Assembly: GCA_017607445.1 (NCBI GenBank)
Contig: JAEVHH010000002.1
Span: forward strand, 620,001 to 684,000
Direction: 5' to 3'
Source: Histoplasma ohiense
Lineage: Eukaryota; Ascomycota; Eurotiomycetes; Onygenales; Ajellomycetaceae
Length of the DNA: 64,000 nucleotides
The position numbers and the translations under genes are program-made. The notes beneath the pieces are model-generated. The model was not told the origin of the DNA. It made no database searches and saw only the letters and a list, made by a program, of their open reading frames with translations. Below are positions 38,616 through 51,158 of this stretch, piece after piece. The first letter of the stretch is position 1, and the number at the start of each line of letters is the position of its first letter.

Positions 38616-40399
38616 TCATAGAATGTTTGCTCTTGCACTCATTCCTCCTCCTCCTCCTCCTCCTGCTGCTGCTGCGCCATTTACCGAAGCCGAAGCCCGC
38701 GCGCCGGCCTCATCGTCTGCGTCACCGCCACTCGGGGTATTGCTCTTTTCTTCTCCAACGGCAGGTGCGGATGCGGATGCATATGCGTGCGCAGGCTTGG
38801 GTTTGGGGGTTGGATTGTATATTTCGGCGAGATTGTATCTTTTCAGGGCATCATAGTCTGGGCCGACGACGCTCATGCCGCATATATTCTGTTGGGGTTG
38901 GCGGGGGGGGTAGATTGGTTTGAGTAAGTACGTTAACGACGGGGAGGGTTAGGGGCTTTGCGTTGAGGTTTGCGTTTATGTGGACGGGAGGGAGGAGGGG
39001 GAGAAGGGGAGAAGTAAGGAACGTGTGGTATGTAGGGAATGAAACAAAAAAAAAAAAAAAAAAAAGAGGGGGGGGTGCAAAAACAACAACAACAGTGTTT
39101 CATTTACCTGGACAATATCCACCAGGATCAGCGCGTCGTAGCTTTTCAAATTGACCGAGTGGCCGGGTCCGACGGCTTTGGCTACGAGAGGGATCACGGT
39201 GTCGCGGGTCCATTCTGTGTTGTTCCTTATCGAGGTGCGGATGGCATACTGGGATGTGGGGTGCAGGCGATGGAATATATTAGTTTGGAGGTATTTTGAG
39301 GATGTGGGAGAGCATAGTTGGGGGACTTTGCGTTGTGATTTGGAGGGAAGAAGACAGGGCCAATGGGATGCAGTGGAATGGGAAAAAAGAAAAACCATGG
39401 GGTTTCTTTTAAAAGGGGAATTGTATCGCGATAGCTTGTGAAAACCCCCCGGGGAATTCTTCTTACCTTTTTCGACGGCCCGCCAGAGTGGAAGTGTGGT
39501 TTCAGAACCTCGCGCGATAATTGCTCAAGGCCACCCCCGAGGACCTTCTGCGTTAGTGTTACGGGCGTTATTCGCTGGATCCATCGGCTGCGCTTTTTGG
39601 TTGGATCTTCCGACGCGTCTTTGCAGAGGCGATGGGCAATTTGGACCGGATCGAGTGTTTTGTCGACTTTTATGAAGGAGACTATGGATTTGAATGGGCG
39701 GGGCAAGTGTAAATGTTAGGTGGGAATTGGATGGAGAATGTTGAGCCATGAATGGAAGGGGTGTAGACGCACGGCAAGGTATGTCCAGTTTCACTGCCTG
39801 GAAAGTATTGCTGTCTTTTTTGGTGCTCTTATTTGGTTTCATGTCATCTATTTCTTTGCGAATTTGGGCCTCGATATCGTCATCTTCCTTCTCTTCTTGT
39901 TGTGTACAATCCGCATCCGAAGTGGATGCTTCTCCACGATTTGTTGTTTCAACTCGAAGGCTTTGGCCTTCAAGGTCCTAATTCATAATGCAGGATGAGT
40001 TTTTGATGCGCTGAATGCTGGGTGGAGCAGAAGAGATAGTAAAATGCCCCCAGGTAAAAACTGACTTGGTAGAGTAAGTCTATGATCTCGGACACGCATT
40101 TTGCCTCCTTTCCCCGGTTGGACGTGACAAACATTCCCGCATCGCCTCTCTCAATAACACGCCTGTAGCTCCATTGCCGTGTGTTGCTCTTGTTGAACCA
40201 GAGATTTGATTTCTAACGTCTCCATGTTAGATAATCCTATACAAGGACCTGGCGAGCTGTTGGAGCCGACACTTTTCACAAGAGCCGAAAAAGTAGGGGG
40301 TTATGTAAAGAAGACACGCAAAGAGCGCATGCACACCTTGGTCTTCTTTGATGATTTATCTACCCCACCATCGTGAGATCTTTTTGCAGGGACCGACAT
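38616..40399 (-). CDS. tan1: Tan1, THUMP-domain adaptor for tRNA N4-acetylcytidine formation
   Basis: Six minus-strand exons (40399-40337, 40212-40066, 39977-39773, 39681-39467, 39248-39108, 38888-38616) give 347 residues. Tan1 (human THUMPD1) brings tRNA to the acetyltransferase Kre33/NAT10 for ac4C at position 12 of Ser and Leu tRNAs. Exon 2 gives the family block WSYRRVIERGDAGMFVTSNR followed by GKEAKCVSEIIDLLYQ. An acidic linker then leads to DIEAQIRKEIDDMK. The THUMP region spans exons 4 and 5 (KTLDPVQIAHRLCKDASED, then YAIRTSIRNNTEWTRDTVIP, VNLKSYDALILVDIVQ). It ends NICGMSVVGPDYDALKRYNL. The last 55 residues are Ala/Gly-rich and carry a run of seven Gly. All five junctions restore conserved sequence. 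The gene is divergent from pdc. Confidence 0.94.
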
Positions 40400-41158
40400 A
40401 AAGAATAGTAGTAAAAGCTATGCAAAAACCCAGAGGGAACACTCCCTACGTGGTCAGCTTTTCAGTGAGCCTAACTCTTCCTAAGGATAAAAGTTAGTGG
40501 AAATCAAAAGTAACGCCAACTCAATTGAAAGATGCCAATCCCAGCCACCTCTCATCAAGGTTGCATTTCTTCAAAGATACTCACATACAATTAGCCGATC
40601 TTGAATGGTCACTGGCGTTTAGAGTTGGGTTCGAGCAACCAATTTAGCGCTAGGGATAATTTTTACTTCCTCGAAATATCAGAGAAGAGCCTGGACCAAG
40701 GCAGCAGTCCTATGGACGAAATCTACTTCAGGTTTCTTGCCGTCCTGTCCCATCCCCGGACTGTATTCCCGTCAAGATCTTTTGCTGTTTGCTTAAGTAG
40801 ATTTTCTTGGAGTGACGTCTCGACTGCCAAAAATGATATCTTCACGTGACGTAAGGTGTTGCTGACTAAAGCCGTCAGCCTCCGTCCCAGCGGCTGTTGA
40901 CATCATAACCTGGTTCATCCGTCGTTCCAGATCTCCAACTCGCCAGGAAACCATGTTTTGTCTCGATGTCAGCGTCCCGGCCATCCCAGCTTACGGTGCA
41001 GAAATGGAAGCCTCTGCTCTCTACTTAAAAGTTGGTTCCAGCCCCTCATCTAGATTCCTCTATCCCCCACGGCTGCCATTGCTGCCATTTTCCGTCCAGT
41101 TTGGTCTATTCCCTCATCAACAAGTCCATTACATCTACATCCGTCGATTAGAGCTATA
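40400..41158. promoter_or_regulatory. Shared divergent promoter of tan1 and pyruvate decarboxylase
   Basis: The start codons are 759 bases apart. The PDC-proximal half is pyrimidine-rich near 41040-41110, common upstream of highly expressed glycolytic and fermentative genes. No specific regulator site is claimed. Confidence 0.45.
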
Positions 41159-43209
41159 ATGGCAACCGAAATTCCAAGCAAGGAACTTAAATCCCCTGTC
41201 GACGTTGCCCACTACCTGTTCACGCGGATCTATCAGGTCGGAATTCGAGCTGTCCATGGCCTTCCGGGTACCTACCCGCCTATCCGCTCTCAATCAACCT
41301 GCAATTGGATCGTGCTAATAAAACATTCTCCCAGGCGACTACAACTTAGTGGCGTTGGACTATTTGCCGAATTGCGGTCTCCAGTGGGTTGGGAATTGCA
41401 ATGAGTTAAACGCTGGTATGCAATGTGTAAACGGAGCGTCCCGGGAATTTCTGGATGCAATTACTCCGGTCATAAAAAGCAATAACTACTATCAGAAATT
41501 AACTCCCTCATTCTAGGATACGCTGCGGATGGCTACGCACGCGTGAATGGAATGGGAGCACTCGTTACGACCTTCGGGGTCGGAGAGCTCTCCGCGCTGA
41601 ATGCCGTCGCAGGGTCTTATTCCGAGTTCGTCCCCGTTGTGCACATCGTGGGCCAACCCAGTACAGCTTCGCAGCGTGACGGCATGTTGCTTCATCACAC
41701 ATTGGGCAACGGGGATTTCAATGTCTTTGCTAACATGAGCGCCAACATCTCATGCTACGTCGCCAAGTTGAATGACCCACATGAAGCTGCTGCCCTGATC
41801 GACAGCGCCATAAGGGAGTGTTGGATTCGAAGTCGGCCAGTATATATCACTTTGCCCACTGACATGACGAAGGAGAAAGTGGAAGGAGAGCGTCTGAAGA
41901 CGCCGATTGACCTGAAACGCCCAGAAAACGAAGTGGAAAAGGAGGAATACGTCGTGGACATTGTTTTGAAATATCTTCATGCGGCGAAATCGCCAGTCAT
42001 TCTGGTAGACGCTTGCGCCATCCGGCACCGTGTCCTTGATGAAGTACAAGACCTCGTCATAAAATCCGGTCTGCCGACTTTCGTCACCCCAATGGGAAAG
42101 AGTGCCATTGATGAAACACTTCCGAACTACGGCGGTGTCTATGCGGGCGATGGCTCAAACCCAGGGGTCAAAGAACGCGTTGAGTCGTCCGATCTGATCC
42201 TTAACATTGGCGCCATCAAGTCAGACTTCAACACGGCTGGATTTACGTATCGTATCGGTCGTATGAACTCAATTGATTTCCATAGCAACTTCGTTGCCGT
42301 TCGCTACTCCGAATACCCAAATGTCCACATGAAGGGCGTTCTTCGCAAAGTGGTCGACCGTATGGGGCAGTTAAATGTAACTCCGGGTCCCCACGTCATA
42401 AACCAGCCGCCAAAACAGGAACCTAGTGAAACATCCGCTATATCCCATGCCTGGTTCTGGCCTACAGTTGGGCAATGGCTCAGAGAGAAGGACATCATCA
42501 TAACTGAAACAGGCACTGCCAACTTCGGCATCTGGGAGACAAGGTTCCCCAAAGGAGTCACTGCCCTGAGCCAGGTTCTGTGGGGCAGTATTGGCTATGC
42601 CCTCGGTGCCTGCCAAGGTGCTGCGCTTGCGGCGAAGCGGGGGAACCAAGACCGACGAACCGTACTCTTTATCGGGGATGGCAGCTTTCAGCTAACGGCA
42701 CAGGAATTGAGCACGATGATCCGGCATAACCTAACGCCTATCATGTGAGTTGACAACCCATAGCGCTCAGGAGACGATGAAAAAATTCCAATCTCAATCG
42801 CTGACGACTATAGCTTCGTAATTTGCAACGACGGCTACACTATCGAACGATGCATTCACGGTTGGGATGCGTCCTACAACGACATCCAGCCCTGGAAATT
42901 TGGCGATCTCGTTCCAGCATTCGGGGCCAAGTCGAGCACTTTTAAAACGCACACTGTCAAGACAAAGAAGGAATTAGCAGCCCTATTTGCGGATGAGAGC
43001 TTTTCCTCTGCTAAGTCTTTACAGGTGAGTTTGTCTCTCCTCTTTCGAGAAACGGAAGGACATAAGAGCTAACTCTTTTCCCTTTTTTTTTTTTCCCCCT
43101 CTAAAAATAACACCAGCTTGTCGAGCTGCACATCCCCAAGACGGACACACCAGCAGCACTAAGGTTGACCGCCGAAGCGGCTTCAAAGACCAAGGCCGAG
43201 CACGAGTAA
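41159..43209 (+). CDS. pdc: Pyruvate decarboxylase
   Basis: Five exons (41159-41267, 41335-41415, 41517-42744, 42814-43024, 43117-43209) give 573 residues, the usual size for fungal PDC. The enzyme converts pyruvate to acetaldehyde and CO2 with thiamine diphosphate and Mg2+, feeding ethanol or acetyl-CoA formation in the cytosol. The N-terminal TPP pyrimidine-binding domain shows AVHGLPGDYNLVALDYL and [20 protein letters not shown], including the catalytic Glu. The His pair is at LLHHTLGNGDFNVF. The C-terminal diphosphate-binding motif is GDGSFQLTAQELS through ICNDGYTIE, the GDG...NN-type site, here ending CND. Introns 1 and 2 cut the first domain and restore it exactly. It is divergent from tan1. 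It matches PDC better than the related indolepyruvate decarboxylases, though these cannot be fully separated by eye. Confidence 0.95.
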
Positions 43210-43841
43210 AAAAGCGAGCCTTTTTGTTTCTTCTTCTTCCGCCATCACTCCCCTCTTCCTCCGTTCCCAGCTTCAATTTATGGCTTTCCAAATTGCTACA
43301 AGTTAGGACATGGTGAAAAAAAGTAATAATAATACAATACAATACAAATCAATACAAGGACAAGTTTCTCCAAAGCATTCCTTCGTTCAGCACCAAGGAA
43401 CCAAGGAACCAAGGAACCCCATTTCTCACGATGTCGAAACCAGTCGTAGGTAGCCGTAGAATGTAGAATGACTGACTGACTGACTGGAGCAATCCGAAAA
43501 TTAAGTTAATTTCGTTCGCCCTGGCTCCCTAACTAACTACTGCGTATGTAACTAAGTTAACTATTTGTCGCTCTGCCCGGCATGCATCGGCATTACTTTA
43601 ACCAAGTTAGTTAACCAGTCCCTGCCCCAATCAATGGAAACCCAACCAACCCACCAAGAAATCAAAGTCCTGTACGGAGTACGGAGTACAGTACATGGTT
43701 CGTAAGTGCAATTCCTCCCCCCCCCCCAACAAAACAGCCCCATGTTGTCACCGGCTGTCACCGCAGACAATCCATTCGTCCACAACACCCGCGCCATCAG
43801 GGCTGCGGTGTTGCGGGGTTCTAGATCGAACACACACAGAG

Positions 43842-43863
43842 CAACAACAACAACAACAACAAC
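43842..43863 (+). repeat. AAC trinucleotide microsatellite
   Basis: About seven consecutive CAA/AAC units in noncoding DNA 3' of pdc. Confidence 0.9.
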
Positions 43864-44483
43864 ACAAGTACATAATCGCTACTGATTCCAACTCCAACGG
43901 CCAACTAACAAAGATGAGATGTACATGTACATGTACTGTACCTACATACCGTACGGCGTATGGTATTTTCGTATTTTCGTATTTTCGTATTCCGCCGCAC
44001 ACGGGGTGCGGGGAGGCAGGGGGTGCGGGGTTGGGGGTGGGGGGTGGGGGGGGTTTTGTGAAAGGATCGCCTGACTGCGCTGCTTGGAGTGAGGGGGTTG
44101 GAGAACATTTTGTCGTGTGAGTTGGAGGTTGGAGGTTGGAGAGCGACAGCTGGTTAGGAATTATGTATGGATGGGCTGTGAAATGGATATATATTATAGA
44201 TAGATATAGATGTATACTGACTAACTAAAAGGTGTGTACTCTGTACTAGTATCGATCGAAAGTTGGAGTTGGAGTTGGAGTTGCATCAGATAACGTGGAG
44301 TGCAAGGATATACACTTATAAGGTAGGAACTAACTTAGTTCGATTGGTTATTTATTATGGTGTGTACAGTATATATGATGTATGGATAGGTATATGTACA
44401 GCTATATTTTTTTTGTCTATGTTGTTATCGCAAGTAGAGGGAAAAGCCGAAAAAAATGAAAAGGGGGGGAAAGTAAATAACGT

Positions 44484-44530
44484 GAAGAAGAAGAAGAAGA
44501 AGAAGAAGAAGAAGAAGAAGAAGAAGAAGA
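44484..44530 (+). repeat. AGA trinucleotide microsatellite
   Basis: About 15 uninterrupted GAA/AGA units in the pdc to Zn2Cys6 spacer. The strong purine bias on the plus strand could support triplex-prone DNA. Confidence 0.9.
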
Positions 44531-45167
44531 AAAAGACGAGAGAATAGAAGATAGAATTTGCCAAAGGTTTAAAAATTGGCAAGATGTAAAAGCTCGAAAA
44601 CCAAAGGACCCCTGCAGGACTCGGAACCATGGCCAGGACCAGTAATAGATACTATTCTATCAACAGACATCAATAGAAGAAAAAAAAAAAAGAAAAGGAA
44701 AGAAAAAAAAATCGTTGCAAGATTTAGGAACAGAACGGAGTGGAGAGAAAACGGGAAAAGATTTCCATCAGGGACCGATGGAATGAATGCTCCCACGCCG
44801 TCGCGACATCATTCGTCATCATCACCGTCATAAAATGCAAAAATGATAGGAAAGAAAGCCTAAGAACAGAATGATAGTAGAATGGAGTATGAAACAGTCC
44901 CACAATGTGGAAAATGGAAAAAAAAAAAAAGAAAAAAGAAAAAAACTTCACTTCTGGTTTTATCATGCATGCATGGACGCCAACAACGGAGATGATGGGG
45001 AAAATTGGAAGTCGTTATTTCTCTATACAAAAAACAAACCAAACCCCGGCTTTGTTGAAAGGCGTAAAAAAAAAAAGGTACATACCTGCGACATACCTGC
45101 GGGATTGATTATTTCTTTTTATTTCTTTATTCATTCTTTTTTTTTTTTTTTTGTCCACTCCCTGCTG

Positions 45168-45968
45168 TCATAATCCTGTGTCCGTCCACTGGCTCCACTC
45201 GATATTCCCCTCTGGCCCCGCGGCACCTACGCCATCAGCAGCATCGTTGGCCGCGCCAGCAGTTATATTGCCCAGTATATCATCCAAGTCAACTCCCATA
45301 TTCATCCCCATGCCCATTCCGAGGCCGCCGAAACCAGCCACTCCCATCCCCATCCCCATCCCCATGCCGAATCCGGGGGTTCCTGACATATGGTGGTCAC
45401 GGCTGTCATGTGGATGATGATGCTGCTGCTGCTGCTGCTGCTGCTGGGATGATGGATGTTGAGGTTGTGACAGCTGGTGTGATTTTAGGTCCTGCCAAAA
45501 GAAAGACTCATCCGACATCGAGATGAGATCGGGACTTTGTAGGAGGCCTCCGGGTGACGTAGACGATGATGCGGATGCCATTGGGTCGCGAAGGGTGGAA
45601 AGCTGGGGGAACTGTTTCAGATGGGGTGGTAATGAGGAGGCGGTGCTACCGGATGTATCCTGGTTGTTATTGCTGCTGAAGGACTGGAAGCCGTGGAACG
45701 GGTCTAGAATTGGAGTAGACGCTGATGTTGGATCTGCAGAGGACGAGGACGACGTGAATCCAAACTGCGCTCCCGCGATGTTGGATTCGCCTTTGAAATG
45801 GTTGTTTTCAAGCGTCGACATGGGTTGAGTGGGATAGGCGAACGGGTCGTCGGAGGGGAACATCATGGGCATCAGATCCGGTATATAGGCCATACTATCC
45901 AAGGGAGGAGAAAATGAAGTGTCCTGTTTCACAGACGATGACACCGAAGGTGGCTGTTCTTGTTGTTC

Positions 45969-46028
<60 letters not shown>

Positions 46029-47797
46029 ATAATTCTGCTGCTGGAGATTAGTGGGCAAAAGCGATTGCTGCGAGACAGAGATTGGCGACGGCGACGGCGT
46101 CAACGAACTTCGAAGCATAACCTCATCATTAACAGATGATGGAGTAGCCTGAGACAGACCAAGAGGGGACTGCTCATTCACCCTCCACGAGCGTGCGGCC
46201 TGAAAATGATGATTATCGTCAACACTGGCCCCCAGTGTCTGAATCTTTGCTTGGCCCACTTGCTTCGAAACGAGATGAACAGGGAATGTTTTTGCTCTTT
46301 GGGGAGGCTGCACGACCATATTTTCCGATGGAGTAGCAGAGTTAGAGTGTGGCGGAGTCATTGTTCCCTTGGTTTTCGATGCTGGTGGTGGTGTAGGTTG
46401 AGCACGCTTCCTATTCAAGGGCGTCGGGGTGTTTCGTCGATTTTGCAATTTCTCCGGCAGGTGTTTGAAAATAGACTAAAGGGAGGCCCCAGGCCTTTAT
46501 TAGTAGATGAATTGAAAATTTGGCCGGAAGGAAGCCGAGAAGAATAAATGGGGAACAAACATTTAAGCTCTGAGCACATCGATCTGCAGCCATGCTATTC
46601 TTAGCAAGTCCGGCAAGCGCATTCTTGCCCTCGAGCGCATCTTTCAAAATGCCATCCTTGACAGTAGCCGACTCGGGGTTTTCAAGGATGAAAAAGAGGA
46701 GCGACAAAACTGCAAAATACGTCGTGTACATGGTGAACCAGTAGGAGCCGTTGAGAAGCTTTTTCTCCTTCATCCCAGCAGTAATGTGAACGACATTGCG
46801 CGCCACACTCACGCAGGCAGCCGCACATGCAAAGGACCGTTTGTCAATTTTCCGCTCTTGGGAGTTGCCGGTGACATAATGGAGGAATGGCCGATACATC
46901 ACCATCTGCACGTGGGCATAACCTATCCGAAGTAATTGCCTTACCCTGTTTTGGCAGTGAGTCAGTCAGCGTGAGAGGGTAAATATTAGGTATCCGGGTA
47001 TCCGGGAATCCGGGAATCCGGGAATACGTGTGGACAACACACCTTTCAATATGCGGAGGGGCATCCCCCCCGGGCCTGAATGAATCGGGGAGATCCTCAT
47101 GCCACGCCTGCAAATCACGCTCGAGTTCGCGAATTTTCGAGTGGCTCACCATGTACGTATGGTTTGCGCTTTGATTTGCGATTTTGATGGGGTAGATATA
47201 CTTCAGCACCTTCATGACAATGCGACCCAGACGGATGTGGGCGTTCACCCCGGCCATCAGAGTGATATGGTTCAGCGGGACTGGTAGAATCCTCTCCGCG
47301 GTGATGAACTCATCATCGACGGCTTGCGGGTATTCTTGATCGATGTCGTCCTCGCTTAGCATGGATGGCAGACCAAGGATTGTACTGACGTGGACATCCA
47401 TCTTGCGCACCACCCAGAATACCCTCTTGCGAGTTTCTAGCTCGATAGGGTTAAAATTGGCCGAGACGGATCGATGGAGTCCAAGGCGAAGCGACGCACG
47501 CAGTGCAATGCCAATGTAGGAGTAGCAAGTGCTGATATTTGCGGACGACTGGAGGAATAGGATCATGAAACAGACAGTTTGCAGAGAGGTGAGGTCACGG
47601 CATTCAGTGATGTCAAGAAGCTGCCGCCCCGCTTTGAAATATCGAAACCTATATTTTTTTTTTTTCATAGTTAGAGGTAGAATGTCAGGAAACAAACTCA
47701 CGAATCACACTGATGATGTATATATAGCCCCTCGGGTGGGGGAAGGAAAAGGAAGATAAAGGAAAAAAAATAGAGAAAGAAAGAAAGAAAGAAAAAA

Positions 47798-47852
<55 letters not shown>

Positions 47853-49118
47853 CCCCCCAGAAAACAAAAGAACCGTACGTACCCTTGATCCGTTGCGCTC
47901 TCGTAACCCGACTTATCGAATGTAGAATCACCAACCCCTCTAAAGAGACAGCCCACGGCGAGGACAAGATATAGCAAGGGCAAGAAACTGTTCTCCTCGT
48001 TGGAGAAATTCTCCGGCGGGGTATCATATATTCGATCGAACATGACATAGAAGCTGGGCATGTGCAGCAACGGCATGATACAGCAGGCATCCTCGAGGGT
48101 ATTCATACAGAGTTTGCGGGCAACGTCTCTGTCCGGCAGGTCATGAAGCGGGGACAGATGGGAGTCAATTGGGGATTCCGAGGACGATTTCGCGCCCTCG
48201 AGGATGTGGGAGATGTTCTGGAACTTGGTGGTCGGCCGGTCCTCGGGTCTAGGGTCGGGAAGGTTGCCAAACTGTTTCCGCAGACGGCGCATGAAGATCA
48301 GCCCGGACGAGTGGCCATGGTAATCCCAGTGGCCTTGGTCGTCAACATCAAGCAGGCCCGTATTATCGACCATCGATTCCAGAAGCGATTCCTCACCCCG
48401 CTCGTGGCCCGCTGGCTGCTGTCCCGCCGAGTCCGCGTCGTCGGAGATCTTCAACCGGTCTCTGATCCGCGCCACCAGCTCTTCCTGGCCAACGGTATCG
48501 AAGCGGGGGTCGTTGATGTCAAGATCGGGGATGACCGCGCGGAGAATGGCCTCCGCTTTATGCACCCGGTTCTCGAGTGCTTCGATATACTGCGGGGCAG
48601 GATTTCGCCGGCGGTTCGAAGGCTGATCATAGGTGCAGTCTAAGGGAGGAGAGAAGAGAAGAAGAGGACTCAAAACGAATCAGCCACATATTCAGTTTGA
48701 AGGAGAGTGGGAAGAGTGGGAAGAGTGGGGAGAGTTGGGGGGGAGAGTTGGGAGTTGGGAGTTGGGGGGGAAGAAGAAGACATCTCTAAAATCGAATGCA
48801 CCACCCTGTTAACATACCGTAGCTGTAAACCGTGCAATGGGTACACGGCTGCTTGCCGTCGCATTTGATCTTCTTCCGTCGACACTCATCGCAAGCCCTC
48901 GTCACCCTCCGTCGCTTCTGCAGTGGCGGCGCCTTCGGCTGTACGGTGTCCGAACCCGGGCTCTTCACATCTGGAGGGGTCTCTTCGTCCGAGTGATTGT
49001 TCGAGCCGCGCCAATCCTGTGCGTCATGGGCCTCGTCGGGCGGCTGCTGGCCGTTTTCAGAACCAGCACCAGAACCAGCAACACCGGGAGCCGTGGCGCT
49101 ATCCTGAGGGCTCGTCAT
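45168..49118 (-). CDS. Zn(II)2Cys6 fungal-specific transcription factor with poly-Q C-terminus
   Basis: Five minus-strand exons (49118-48818, 48639-47883, 47648-47043, 46945-46561, 46475-45168) give 1118 residues. The binuclear zinc cluster at residues 76-102 is complete (ACDECRRKKIKCDGKQ followed by PCTHCTVYSYDC) with C-x2-C-x6-C-x5-C-x2-C-x6-C spacing. Intron 1 falls just before the last Cys. A linker and coiled-coil dimerisation segment follow (PAPQYIEALENRVHKAEAIL). The fungal_trans middle-homology domain is in exons 2 and 3 (CCIMPLLHMPSFYVMFDRIY, YSYIGIALRASLRLGLHRSV, RKRVFWVVRKMDVHVSTILG). Exon 5 is disordered, with two Gln-rich runs, Ser/Pro-rich parts and a Gly/Met-rich segment, ending WSQWTDTGL. 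The cluster resembles the CTF1-alpha/Far regulators of lipid use and cutinase genes, but I cannot assign the target pathway. Intron 2 contains a 49-base A run. Confidence 0.9.
45418..45447 (-). repeat. CTG/CAG repeat coding for poly-Gln
   Basis: About nine uninterrupted CAG codons on the coding strand of the Zn2Cys6 gene, near the His-rich part of its C-terminus. Confidence 0.9.
45957..46028 (-). repeat. CAACAG hexanucleotide repeat coding for a long poly-Gln tract
   Basis: Twelve or so CAACAG units inside the last exon of the Zn2Cys6 gene encode more than 20 Gln, followed by Glu-Gln-Glu-Gln. Alternation of CAA and CAG is typical of selected poly-Q. Confidence 0.9.
47803..47851 (-). repeat. 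Poly-A (plus strand) run of 49 in regulator intron 2
   Basis: The run sits within the intron between 47883 and 47648, beside GAAA repeats at about 47775-47792. On the coding strand it is a T-run close to the donor. Its length may not be faithfully represented in an assembly. Confidence 0.95.
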
Positions 49119-50394
49119 GGTGGAGAATTGACACACTCTTTGTCTCAGTCTGCACAAGTCACATCGGAACGTAGGGAATATCGAGTCGAAGGGAGTGTGA
49201 TAGAGGTAGGGATGGAGATGGAGATGGCCGCCGTCGTTCACTGCTGCTGCTGGTGCTGCTGGTGGTGCTGGTGGTGGTGGTGGTGGTGGTGGTGTCGAGC
49301 CGGGAACATACTAGTCTCCAAGCTGGCCAGCGGGTTGCCAGTCGCTGGCAGTGCACGATGTCGCCGGGACAAGCAAGAAAGGACCGTGAAAGGGAGAACA
49401 CAGCGGTGGATGAGTGAGTGGTATCCTGGTGACTACCCAGGGTGACTGACCTGCCCGGTGAGGACGTGGGGGGGTTGTTTGGTGGGTTCGGTGTGTCTCG
49501 GTGGCCCGCGGAAACTGGCCAGCCGAGAAGGGGGAAAGGGGGGAAGCCGGGTCCTCGGAGATCAGAGGGAGCTCGGCGGCGGAGAAGGCGGAAAAGCGGG
49601 CAGGCTGGATGGAGGGAGCGAAAAAAAGGAAACAAAAGCGGGAGAAAAGGAGAAAAAAGGAGGCGGGTTAGATAGAAATAGTCGACTCTAGCCAACTAGC
49701 GAGTTGAGTGAGAACAGCTGTGTGGTAAGCGAGGGCGAGGGCCAGCTCGGAATTCGAGATCAAAAACTTCCCAAAATTCAAAAACCCGGCGGAAGCAAGA
49801 TCGCAGAAAGTCAAAAAACTCTGCTGGCCCTGGCCCTGGTGGCCCTGGGGCATGGGACAGGGGCCAGGGGGGGGGAACACCGTGCCGACTGTGGTACGGC
49901 CGGGGCAGGTACCAGCACGCGCTGTCTTGGCGCCACGGGTACGCCTTGCCGAAGTACCCAGGGCTGGTGAGGAATCAATCGAGCACAGAATCCAGTGGAA
50001 CCCGCCTTGTTGTCCCTTGTTGTCCTTGGGGATTCCTTCTCCCTCTTCCCTCTTCGGCCCCGGTGAAGACGGTTCGACCGGTTGCAGGTCGGTCTACCGC
50101 CTGGTAATCGGGATACGGGATACGGGATGGAGGATGGAGGATGGAGGATATACATGTGCTGCAGTCAGTTACATATGGCGATTCCAAGAACTAATACGGA
50201 GTATTCTGTACTGATAATAATAACCGAAAATAGGGACAAGCCACTCTGTAGTCCCGTGCCCTGCTCGCATTTCTCCCGGCCAGAACCAGAACATATCAAG
50301 CGGCAATTCCGGCAGGCCAGGGTCGTCCCCAATGCCGCTTACGTGGGGCGCCCAGGTGCTGAGGAACTGCAGAGGGGGGTGGATCATGATTGCC

Positions 50395-50396
<2 letters not shown>

Positions 50397-50430
<34 letters not shown>
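50397..50430 (+). repeat. GT dinucleotide microsatellite
   Basis: Seventeen GT units in noncoding DNA, potentially Z-DNA-forming, directly followed by the 11-base repeat. Confidence 0.95.
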
Positions 50431-50431
<1 letters not shown>

Positions 50432-50437
50432 TTGGGA

Positions 50438-50472
50438 GTATCTACGCCGTATCTACGCCGTATCTACGCCGT
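50438..50472 (+). repeat. Three tandem copies of TATCTACGCCG
   Basis: Three near-exact 11-base copies directly after the GT microsatellite, the last running into GTAGATAG. The unit end and the following bases (CTACGCCGTAG) form a small palindrome. Confidence 0.85.
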
Positions 50473-51095
50473 AGATAGAAGCCCGAAGATGTATCCGCCG
50501 TGACCAATGAGACCACGCGCATCGGGGTTTGAAAGGGGGACCTAAGCTTGCCGAGGCATGACGTCAGCGAGGGTACGATGAAGATCTTACTTATTTTGTA
50601 CCTGAGACTTCTGTTTTTGGATCCATTTGTTCGCTGTGGAAATTCCCTTCCCTTATACCCTTCAAGATGTTTAACGAATGAATAGAGCCCAGCTATGGCT
50701 CAACTGCTCAACTGTAGAAGGAGGACTTGTTTGCAACTCTCTCTGTGATGAGAGAATTTTGCCTATTTTTGACGGAGATTTGATCTTCTAAGTGTTATTG
50801 CAGTTAGTTAGTTATAGACTTTCTTACAGCTTCTAGAATGCAAATCTTCAGTTTGATTGAGAAAATCTAGTAACTATTTTATTTTATTTTATTTTATTTG
50901 ATTTGATTTGATTTTTTTAAAATCGGAATAGTTGAGGTTCTAGATGAAAATATCATCGCCGTGAGTCCAACCCAACGGTGTGGAACTCGCGGGTTGGGAC
51001 AATGGGCCACAATTAGTATACATCTTCATCTTCACCGTTGATACTGGGTTAACGGCCCGCGAATACTTCTTGGTTTTGTAGGCAATACACGAGAA

Positions 51096-51158
51096 CTCTG
51101 CCTCTGCCTCTGCCTCTGCCTCTGCCTCTGCCTCTGCCTCTGCCTCTGCCTCTGCCTC
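51096..51158 (+). repeat. CTGCCT hexanucleotide repeat
   Basis: About ten TCTGCC units in a gene-free region. The reverse strand frame over it (Ala-Glu or Arg-Gln repeats) has no flanking domain and is not considered a gene. Confidence 0.9.

Larger units (their letters stand above)
43210..45167. other. Microsatellite-rich convergent spacer
   Basis: About 2 kb between the ends of pdc and the Zn2Cys6 gene. It holds ACCAAGGA repeats (about 43395-43420), GACT repeats (about 43468-43485), overlapping TACGGAGTA motifs (43673-43688), a C-run at 43718-43727, an AAC microsatellite and TCGTATTT repeats (43968-43993). GGAGTT repeats (about 44263-44283), an AGA microsatellite and several A-tracts follow. 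Frames here are products of these repeats. Confidence 0.65.
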
